This document shows positions 53,738 to 59,244 of a stretch of 59,244 nt of DNA, piece by piece. This stretch comes from Agarivorans sp. Toyoura001. GTDB lineage: Bacteria > Pseudomonadota > Gammaproteobacteria > Enterobacterales > Celerinatantimonadaceae. The notes beneath the pieces are model-generated. The model did not search any database and had not been told where the DNA came from. It saw only the letters and a program-made list of their open reading frames with translations. Both the position numbers and the translations under genes were made by a program. The DNA lies in assembly GCF_005405585.1 (NCBI RefSeq), contig NZ_BJEQ01000024.1, positions 1 through 59,244 on the forward strand, given 5' to 3'. Numbering within the stretch: the first letter of the stretch is position 1; every line of letters starts with the position of its first letter.

Positions 53738-53771
53738 CTTATCCTTTTAGCTATACGCTTAAAAGGATAAG
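53738..53771 (+). promoter_or_regulatory. 12-bp hairpin containing the Shine-Dalgarno of the deaminase gene
   Basis: CTTATCCTTTTA and TAAAAGGATAAG form a perfect 12-bp stem around a 10-base loop. The only AAGGA before the ATG at 53781 is inside the right arm, so the ribosome-binding site would be hidden when the stem forms. No T run follows, which argues against a simple terminator. Confidence 0.55.
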
Positions 53772-53780
53772 AGCAGCCAA

Positions 53781-55169
53781 ATGCTTGCAAACAACCCATC
53801 AGCCAGTAAAACTCTGTGGATAAAGAATCCCTTAGCTGTTTTTAGTGGGGCATTAACTGGCCCTAACGCCGAGCGTGACTTAGCCGGTGGCTTAGTGATT
53901 CAAGGTAGCCAAATTATTGAATCTGTGGCTGCCGGCAAACAGCCCACTGTTACCGTAGACCAACAACTAGACGCCAGCGACATGGTGTTGCTACCTGGCC
54001 TTGTTAATACTCATCATCATTTTTATCAAACATTGACCCGGTGTTTACCCGCCGCTATTAACCAGCCTTTATTCCCATGGCTTAAAACCTTGTACCCCAT
54101 TTGGAGTGGTTTAACACCCAAGCATATTGAGCTAGCCACTGAAATAGCCTGTTGGGAATTAATGCTAAGTGGTACGACTACGGTGGCCGATCATCACTAT
54201 GTTTTTAATCACGCCCTTAGTGAAGCAATAGACATACAAGCGGAGGTAGTGGGGCACTTAGGTGTGCGCGCTATGCTAACGCGCGGCAGCATGAGTTTGT
54301 CGCAAAAAGATGGCGGCCTACCGCCTGACAGCGTGGTACAAACCGAGCAGCAAATCCTCGACGATAGCCTACGTTTAATAAAGCGTTATCACGATGCCAG
54401 CAACGGTAGCATGCTGAACTTGGCGTTAGCGCCATGCTCGCCGTTTTCGGTTACCGAGGCATTAATGTGCGAAACCGCCCGCTTAGCTAAGCAGCAAGGT
54501 GTGCGTTTACATACTCACTTAGGCGAAACTATTGATGAGAACGACTTTTGCTTAGAAAAGCTGGGCATGCGGCCAGTAGATTACTTAGAGCATTGTGGCT
54601 GGATGGGCCCACAAACATGGCTTGCTCACGGCATTCATTTTGATGAGCGCGAGATACAGCGCTTAGGTACCGCTCAGGTTGGTATTGCTCATTGTGCTAC
54701 GTCTAATATGGTGTTGGCGTCGGGCATTTGTCCAACGCTAGAGCTAGAAGCCGCTGGCTGCAAGGTAGGTATAGCGGTAGATGGCTCTGCTTCTAACGAC
54801 AGCTCGAACATGATTCAAGAGTTACGTCATTCGCTTATGCAACAACGCTTGCGTTATCGCGCCGACCAGATCTCTCATCATCAAGTACTGAACTGGGCAA
54901 CCCAAGGCAGTGCAGCGGTGTTAGGGCGCGACGATATAGGCGTATTAGCGACAGGCAAACAAGCCGATATTGGTTTATACAAACTAGACGGGCTTAACTT
55001 TTCTGGCGCACACGACCCATTAGCAGCGCTAGTTTTATGTGGTGCGAGTCAAGTGAGTAAGTTAATGGTGGGCGGTAAGTGGGTGATTGAAGATGCCGAG
55101 GCCACTCGTGAGCAATTAAACCAACTTAAGGCACAGCATCATCAATTAGCGCGTCAGCTGGTGGGTTAG
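53781..55169 (+). CDS. 8-oxoguanine deaminase
   Basis: The 462-residue amidohydrolase matches 8-oxoguanine deaminases, which convert 8-oxoguanine to urate. Motifs are LLPGLVNTHHHFYQTLTR (metal HHH-type, about residues 70-87), LFPWLKTLYPIWSGLTP, GTTTVADHHYVF, LALAPCSPFSVTEALM (about 211-226), RLHTHLGETIDE, AHGIHF, and AVDGSASNDSSNMIQE with the catalytic aspartate. Related enzymes act on other purines or triazines, so the exact substrate is inferred. It is followed 8 bp later by puuE and sits downstream of a RutR-like site. Confidence 0.9.
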   Translation: MLANNPSASKTLWIKNPLAVFSGALTGPNAERDLAGGLVIQGSQIIESVAAGKQPTVTVDQQLDASDMVLLPGLVNTHHHFYQTLTRCLPAAINQPLFPWLKTLYPIWSGLTPKHIELATEIACWELMLSGTTTVADHHYVFNHALSEAIDIQAEVVGHLGVRAMLTRGSMSLSQKDGGLPPDSVVQTEQQILDDSLRLIKRYHDASNGSMLNLALAPCSPFSVTEALMCETARLAKQQGVRLHTHLGETIDENDFCLEKLGMRPVDYLEHCGWMGPQTWLAHGIHFDEREIQRLGTAQVGIAHCATSNMVLASGICPTLELEAAGCKVGIAVDGSASNDSSNMIQELRHSLMQQRLRYRADQISHHQVLNWATQGSAAVLGRDDIGVLATGKQADIGLYKLDGLNFSGAHDPLAALVLCGASQVSKLMVGGKWVIEDAEATREQLNQLKAQHHQLARQLVG

Positions 55170-55177
55170 GAAGCAAC

Positions 55178-56089
55178 ATGACAGATAAAAAAAATAAGCA
55201 AGATGACTACCCCAGAGATTTAGTCGGCTATGGCCAACATTCCCCTCAGGCCAACTGGCCAAACAAGGCTAAAATTGCCCTGCAGTTTGTGGTTAATTAT
55301 GAAGAGGGCGGCGAAAACTGCGTATTACATGGTGATAGTCATTCCGAGAAGTTTTTATCGGAAATTGTTGGGGCAGAGGCATATCCCGATCGCCATATGA
55401 GCATGGAGTCTATTTACGAATATGGCAGCCGCGCTGGATTTTGGCGCTTACATCGTTTGTTTGTAAGCCAAAATATTCCGGTTACCGTATTTGCGGTTGC
55501 CATGGCGCTGCAGCGCCATCCAGAAGCGGTAAAAGCAATGTTAGATGCTAATTGGGAAATTGCCAGCCATGGTTTAAGATGGATTCACTATCAAGATTTT
55601 AGCGAGCAGCAAGAGCGTGAACACATAGAGCAAGCCATTGCTATTCATCAACAAACTACTGGCTCGAAACCTAAAGGCTGGTATACCGGCCGCACCAGCC
55701 CGCATACCCTAAAGTTAATTGCCGAACGTGACGATATTCTCTATTGCGCTGATAGCTACGCCGACGACTTACCATATTGGGACAACAACTACAGCAAACC
55801 CTTGTTAATGGTGCCCTATACTCTAGACACCAACGACATGCGCTTTGCTACCCCACAGGGCTTTAACAGCGGCGAGCAATTTTACCAATATTTAAAAGAT
55901 GCTTTTGATGTGTTGTATTTCGAAGGAGAAACCACACCCAAAATGCTTAGTATTGGCTTGCATTGCAGAATAGTTGGGCGGCCAGCTAGGCTAGCCGCGT
56001 TGCAACGGTTTATTCAATATACCCAGCAGTTTGAAGGGGTGTGGTATGCCACACGAGAGAAAATTGCAGAGCATTGGGTGAATAAGTAA
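55178..56089 (+). CDS. puuE: Allantoinase PuuE
   Basis: The 303-residue protein is a polysaccharide-deacetylase-fold allantoinase that opens S-allantoin to allantoate. Typical features are YPRDLVGYGQHSPQANWPNKAKIALQFVVNYEEGGE, where the first part is the PuuE hallmark, YEYGSRAGFWRLHRLF, ASHGLRWIHYQDF (metal-type histidines, about residues 129-141) and GWYTGRTSPHTLKL. It is cytoplasmic with no signal peptide. It shares a promoter with the 8-oxoguanine deaminase gene just upstream. It completes the route from urate to allantoate in the window. Confidence 0.94.
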   Translation: MTDKKNKQDDYPRDLVGYGQHSPQANWPNKAKIALQFVVNYEEGGENCVLHGDSHSEKFLSEIVGAEAYPDRHMSMESIYEYGSRAGFWRLHRLFVSQNIPVTVFAVAMALQRHPEAVKAMLDANWEIASHGLRWIHYQDFSEQQEREHIEQAIAIHQQTTGSKPKGWYTGRTSPHTLKLIAERDDILYCADSYADDLPYWDNNYSKPLLMVPYTLDTNDMRFATPQGFNSGEQFYQYLKDAFDVLYFEGETTPKMLSIGLHCRIVGRPARLAALQRFIQYTQQFEGVWYATREKIAEHWVNK

Positions 56090-56244
56090 AGGCCTTTGAG
56101 TATTTGCTGTTTTCTTCATAGTAAGTATGTAGGTTATTTGACCTGAGCATTATCGGGGACGCGCAGTAGCGTCATCTTCACCTCAAAGTGTTGGTTTTGA
56201 ATTATTTCCTTCCTGATGCTTGCGGTGTGTTAGTATGTTTTTTC

Positions 56245-56275
56245 TCCCTACCGCTTAGTAGGGACTTCTTTTCTT
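56245..56275 (+). terminator. Terminator-like hairpin between puuE and the DUF1611 gene
   Basis: TCCCTAC / GTAGGGA form a 7-bp stem with a 6-base loop and are followed by CTTCTTTTCTTTT. This would end the deaminase-puuE transcript, or act as an attenuator for the genes downstream. Confidence 0.7.
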
Positions 56276-56314
56276 TTCCGAACTTACATCTCGGCACTCC
56301 TTAGTCGCCCTCCT

Positions 56315-56334
56315 AAGCCTTATCCACAAGGCTT
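56315..56334 (+). promoter_or_regulatory. Small hairpin next to the DUF1611 start codon
   Basis: AAGCCTT / AAGGCTT (56315-56321 / 56328-56334) with a 6-base loop ends 5 bp before the ATG at 56340. The only AAGG near the start is in its right arm, so it could affect translation. Confidence 0.35.
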
Positions 56335-56339
56335 TAGTT

Positions 56340-57545
56340 ATGTCCAGCTCTACAGTAAATTTGCCAAATGCAACTCAGTTTAACAGTAATGAAGCATTAG
56401 AAATTGACCTAATTTCGACGGATTACCCCGCCGTTGCTCCGCTCTACGAATGCTTAACCCCTTTAATACCTTCGGCCATTGTTTTTTGTGAGGGTAACTT
56501 TGGAAAAACCGATGGGAAAACTGCCAATGGTTTGGTTAGGCATTCGCAAAACTATCGAATACTGTCGGTTATTGATAGTCAGTCTGCTGGCTTAGATTCT
56601 GGCGAGTTGCTCGACAATAAGCCAAATGGCATTCCAATAGTAAGTGATATTGAAGAGGCAATAGCCCTTGCCGAAACTGTCCCCGATTACTTTATTTTTG
56701 GTATTGCACCGTCTAGTGGGTTGTTGTCCCACGCTGAAAAAGACATGATTTTGCAAGCCATGTCGCTAAACATGAATATTGTTAATGGCCTGCATGAGTT
56801 TTTGAATGATGACCCCATTTTCAAGCAAGCAAGTATTGCCAATAACGTGCATATTCTCGATATTCGTAAACCTAAGAAGCAAGAAGACTTGCACACATTT
56901 AGCGGTAAAATCCATGATGTTAATTGCCCAAGGGTAGCAGTAATGGGAACCGATTGTGCATTAGGCAAGCGCACTACCGCCACAATACTCGCAGAGAAAC
57001 TGAGAGAAAAAGGCCTAAATGTGGTGATGATTGCAACTGGTCAAACAGGTATTATGCAAGGTGCTGCTTACTGTGTGGCTTTAGATGCCGTTCCCTCGCA
57101 GTTTTGTGCTGGAGAGCTAGAAGCAGTGGTGCTAAAGGCTTATCAAAAAGAAAACCCTGATATTATTATTGTTGAGGGGCAAGGTGCTTTGAGCCACCCG
57201 GCATTTTCTACTAGTTCATTTATTTTGCGCGGCAGTTGCCCTACAGGGATAATCTTGCAGCATGCACCTAAGCGAATGTATAGAATAGATTTTCCTTCTA
57301 TGCTTGTGCCTTCTATTGCATCTGAGATAAACCTTATAGAGACCTTTGCAAATACTTCCGTTATTGGCATTTCATTGAATCACGAGGGAATGTCTAACGA
57401 AGAGATGTTGTTAGAGATCTCCGCTTACACCAAAATGTATGACATGCCGGTGACAGACCCTCTTACTCAGCCTACGCAGAAACTGGTGGAAATGGTGTTA
57501 ACCGCTTACCCTTTATTGGCGCAAAAACTGGTCGACAGTAAGTGA
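56340..57545 (+). CDS. DUF1611 family protein (DgcN-like)
   Basis: This 401-residue protein is a DUF1611 member. The N-terminal half (about residues 1-190) has a Rossmann-like region with FCEGNFGKTDGKTANGLVRH and PNGIPIVSDIEEAI. The second half has a P-loop-type motif VAVMGTDCALGKRTTATIL (about 199-217), then ATGQTGIMQGA and VEGQGALSHPAFS. A family member, DgcN, has been described as an N-acyltransferase that starts D-glutamate breakdown in marine bacteria (literature knowledge from memory). Its stop overlaps the start of the racemase gene (GTGA), so the two act together. The substrate here is inferred to be an amino acid. Confidence 0.85.
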   Translation: MSSSTVNLPNATQFNSNEALEIDLISTDYPAVAPLYECLTPLIPSAIVFCEGNFGKTDGKTANGLVRHSQNYRILSVIDSQSAGLDSGELLDNKPNGIPIVSDIEEAIALAETVPDYFIFGIAPSSGLLSHAEKDMILQAMSLNMNIVNGLHEFLNDDPIFKQASIANNVHILDIRKPKKQEDLHTFSGKIHDVNCPRVAVMGTDCALGKRTTATILAEKLREKGLNVVMIATGQTGIMQGAAYCVALDAVPSQFCAGELEAVVLKAYQKENPDIIIVEGQGALSHPAFSTSSFILRGSCPTGIILQHAPKRMYRIDFPSMLVPSIASEINLIETFANTSVIGISLNHEGMSNEEMLLEISAYTKMYDMPVTDPLTQPTQKLVEMVLTAYPLLAQKLVDSK

Positions 57546-58648
57546 GTTACCCAAGGGTAAACATTGACTGTTACAAAATTCAGCATAATGCCCGGCTGCT
57601 GATTCGCCAACTGGCAAAGAAAAATATATCAGTTACCCCGGTAACTAAAGTGTGCTTAGGGCATCCAATTATCGCGAAACTGTTGCTCGATGCTGGGGCA
57701 AAGATGTTCGCCGATTCGAGAATTGAAAACATTAAAAGAATGGTGGAGTCGGGGATTAGTATTCCAAAAATACTGATTCGCACCCCCATGCTTAGCCAGG
57801 CTGATGAAGTTGTAAAATACTGCGATATTAGCCTTAACTCAGAAATTAAAGTTATTGAGCGGCTTTCCCTAGCGGCCACCCAGTTAAATGTAAATCACGG
57901 CATCGTAATTATGGTGGAACTGGGCGATTTAAGAGAGGGGGTAATGCCTGATCGAGTGATCAATTTTATGCGTAAAGTTCTACCGTTACCCAATATTACG
58001 ATTAGGGGGATAGGAACAAACTTAGCCTGCCGTTACGGGGTTGCACCCGATGACCAAAAGATGAAATTGCTATCTGAACTTGTGGATGAAGCCGAGAGCG
58101 TTTTTGGGCTCAAACTGGATGTGATTTCCGGGGGAAATTCTGCGTCAATTAACTGGGCTTTAGACAATATTGAGAAAACTCGAATTAATAACCTGCGTGT
58201 TGGCGAAGCGATTTTTTTAGGCTGTGTGCCAGCTGAGCAAGCGCCAATAGAGGGTTTATATACAGATGCCATTACCCTAAGCGCAGAGGTGATAGAGGCC
58301 AAGGTTAAACCCACTTTTCCTTGGGGAGAGCGAGGAATAAATGCCTTTGGCGAAAAAGAGTACGTTAAAGATAGAGGGGCAGTTGCCCAAACCATTTTAG
58401 CTTTAGGACGACAAGATGTTTGTGTTACTGGGCTTAAACCACCTGATGGCATAAGTGTTGTTTCCTCGTGTAGTGACCATCTCATTGTTGAAGCCCCCAA
58501 CGCGTCGCTAATGGTAGGAGAAAAAGTAACATTTGCACTTGAATACAGTGCTTTTTTAGCATCAATGTCTGCTGCTTCAGTTAATAAAGTATTTAATAAT
58601 CAGCCTGTTGTATATGAGTCGTCGATGAGTTGTATTTGTTCTAATTAG
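57542..58648 (+). CDS. PLP-dependent amino-acid racemase, ornithine-racemase (Orr)-like
   Basis: The 368-residue protein resembles the Orr/YhfX branch of alanine-racemase-N-domain proteins. It starts YPRVNIDCYKIQHNARLLIR and has the PLP lysine likely in SVTPVTKVCLGHPII (K37), ADSRIENIKRM (about residues 57-67), DISLNSEIKVIERLS, MVELGDLREGVMP (about 123-135), SGGNSASINW, and INNLRVGEAIFLG. The C-terminal part (from about 240) carries the second domain and CSDHLIVEAPN. The start is a GTG overlapping the upstream stop. It probably interconverts D- and L-forms of an amino acid or acyl amino acid made by the DUF1611 partner (inference). Confidence 0.85.
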   Translation: MSYPRVNIDCYKIQHNARLLIRQLAKKNISVTPVTKVCLGHPIIAKLLLDAGAKMFADSRIENIKRMVESGISIPKILIRTPMLSQADEVVKYCDISLNSEIKVIERLSLAATQLNVNHGIVIMVELGDLREGVMPDRVINFMRKVLPLPNITIRGIGTNLACRYGVAPDDQKMKLLSELVDEAESVFGLKLDVISGGNSASINWALDNIEKTRINNLRVGEAIFLGCVPAEQAPIEGLYTDAITLSAEVIEAKVKPTFPWGERGINAFGEKEYVKDRGAVAQTILALGRQDVCVTGLKPPDGISVVSSCSDHLIVEAPNASLMVGEKVTFALEYSAFLASMSAASVNKVFNNQPVVYESSMSCICSN

Positions 58649-58808
58649 TATTGGTGCTTATTCTTGAAAGGTTGGTGGTAACGAGAGGTTTGTTAGACAC
58701 CACTTTGTTACCACCTATTACATACTGATAAACTTCATAACTATAGTCAGATAGTTGCTCTTGGCTGAGCCCCTTTTTAACTAAGGTGTTTAAGTAATCG
58801 TGAGTCAA
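58641..58808 (-). CDS. Possible 55-residue small protein with TTG start
   Basis: A minus-strand frame of 55 codons begins with TTG and has AAGGA 7 bp upstream. The product reads MTHDYLNTLVKKGLSQEQLS and continues with YEVYQYVIGGNKVVSNKP to a TAG stop. Its last 8 bp overlap the racemase gene end in convergent orientation. The amino-acid composition looks protein-like, with a helix-forming start. No family was recognised, and it could instead be a relic. The AT-rich 58809-59080 contains only a hairpin. Confidence 0.4.
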   Translation of the reverse strand: MTHDYLNTLVKKGLSQEQLSDYSYEVYQYVIGGNKVVSNKPLVTTNLSRISTNTN

Positions 58809-58907
58809 CTTTTATTCCTTTATTACTCATAAAGCTTCCTATCTTATTTGAGGTTTTACTTTAAAAACATCAGTCGCCGTTTATTACAACTTTGATAAAG
58901 CCACATT

Positions 58908-58938
58908 GGATACTGTTTTAAGTTCTAAAGCAGTATCC
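58908..58938. other. Strong hairpin before the right IS copy
   Basis: GGATACTGTTTTA and TAAAGCAGTATCC form a 13-bp stem with one G-T wobble and a 5-base loop. No T run follows on either side. Its function is unknown. It is the only structured element in 58810-59080. Confidence 0.5.
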
Positions 58939-59080
58939 CATAACAGTAGTTTATATTTATATTATTATCATTAAAAATAACAAAAAGGTCATTTATTGCA
59001 ACTGAAGACTTCGTATTGTTGTTCTCGGGAGCTTCAATGTGGCTGTTTAGCAGGGGAAAGAATTAGTGAGTATATTTAAC

Positions 59081-59244
59081 TGACCCGTCCTAAAATAGGT
59101 TGACGGTTTTTAGGCCCGCTCCAGTAGCTGGCCTTTTCTATTATGCACCTGATTGGGCGTTTCCATATTTAAACTCAGGTGCGGTCTCATCGTGTTGTAT
59201 ATCGCTATCGATTCTTTTACAAGTCTCTTTAGTTCTTTCAGTGT
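59081..59244 (-). mobile_element. IS3-family insertion sequence, right-end fragment (right copy, opposite orientation)
   Basis: The terminal inverted repeat starts with TGACCCGTCCTAAAATAGGT at 59081 and the rest is the reverse complement of the left fragment. Over the shared 164 bases I count three substitutions. The element runs out of the window to the right. With the left copy it forms a pair of inverted repeats flanking about 58.9 kb. Confidence 0.9.
59110..59244 (-). CDS. IS3-family transposase (OrfB), C-terminal fragment
   Basis: The minus-strand frame enters from the window edge and encodes 44 residues ending ...KGQLLERA before TAA. It contains NTMRPHLSLNMETPNQVH, as does the left copy. 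Two of the last residues differ from the left copy (Q to L and L to R), so the two insertions are not a fresh duplication. The catalytic core is outside the window. Confidence 0.9.
   Translation of the reverse strand, partial: TLKELKRLVKESIAIYNTMRPHLSLNMETPNQVHNRKGQLLERA

Noticed and set aside
1-59244. Composite transposon spanning the whole window
   Set aside because: The flanked DNA is mainly housekeeping and metabolic, the IS copies differ by three bases in 164, and outer flanks are absent, so the claim cannot be supported.

Overview
The window looks like chromosomal DNA of an agar-degrading marine gammaproteobacterium. An Agarivorans-like or related alteromonad/vibrio-type genome is the best guess (inference). 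The reasons are a secreted GH86 beta-agarase, a secreted GH5 enzyme, a six-gene Mrp Na+/H+ antiporter operon, base composition that looks mid-40s % GC by eye (not computed), and gammaproteobacterial protein families throughout. No tRNA, rRNA, CRISPR array or phage gene was seen.

Both ends lie inside copies of the same IS3-family insertion sequence. The 3' end of its transposase and its right inverted repeat face inward on both sides, so the copies are in opposite orientation. The window may therefore be a contig broken at repeats, and recombination between the copies could invert all of it.

Layout. 0.2-6.6 kb (minus): an mrp operon in the transcriptional order AB(fused)-C-D-E-F-G, ending in an overlapping DUF938 methyltransferase gene. 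6.7-8.1 kb: a DUF5329 protein, an AraC-type HTH protein and a GyrI-like domain encoded as a separate gene. 8.3-9.5 kb: a GH5 lipoprotein. 9.7-24.4 kb: general accessory and housekeeping genes (AsmA, a periplasmic binding protein, an AraC/MFS pair, a phosphoribosyltransferase, an ABM protein, a CMD protein, HopJ, a DMT exporter/LysR pair, a GNAT and a nitroreductase). 24.4-34.7 kb (minus): the first purine catabolism block. 35.0-38.2 kb: the agarase. 39.0-40.3 kb: a xanthine/urate permease. 40.5-44.2 kb: two small proteins and ethanolamine ammonia-lyase EutBC. 44.3-46.7 kb: a GH4 6-phospho-glycosidase with a divergent LysR. 46.8-49.1 kb: a GNAT and a cytosolic 5'-nucleotidase. 49.2-56.1 kb: the second purine block (nucleoside-type ABC transporter, RutR-like TetR, 8-oxoguanine deaminase, allantoinase PuuE). 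56.3-58.6 kb: a DUF1611 protein overlapping an ornithine-racemase-like PLP enzyme.

The purine genes form a nearly complete route. The BMP-type ABC importer and an NCS2 permease bring in nucleosides and bases. GuaD and 8-oxoguanine deaminase deaminate, XdhABC makes urate, PuuD, UraH and UraD convert urate to allantoin, and PuuE opens allantoin to allantoate. Allantoate-degrading genes are not in the window. Five palindromes resembling TGACCA-N2-TGGTCA lie 30-60 bp in front of the five purine transcription units (xdhA, bmp, xanthine permease, ABC operon/tetR, 8-oxoguanine deaminase). They closely resemble the published RutR motif, so the TetR protein at 53.1 kb is the likely local regulator. 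An isopenicillin-N-synthase-type 2-oxoglutarate/Fe(II) oxygenase embedded in the cluster has no assigned step. The two most interesting items are the DUF1611-racemase pair, which may be a variant D-amino-acid pathway, and the five-site purine regulon with its orphan oxygenase.
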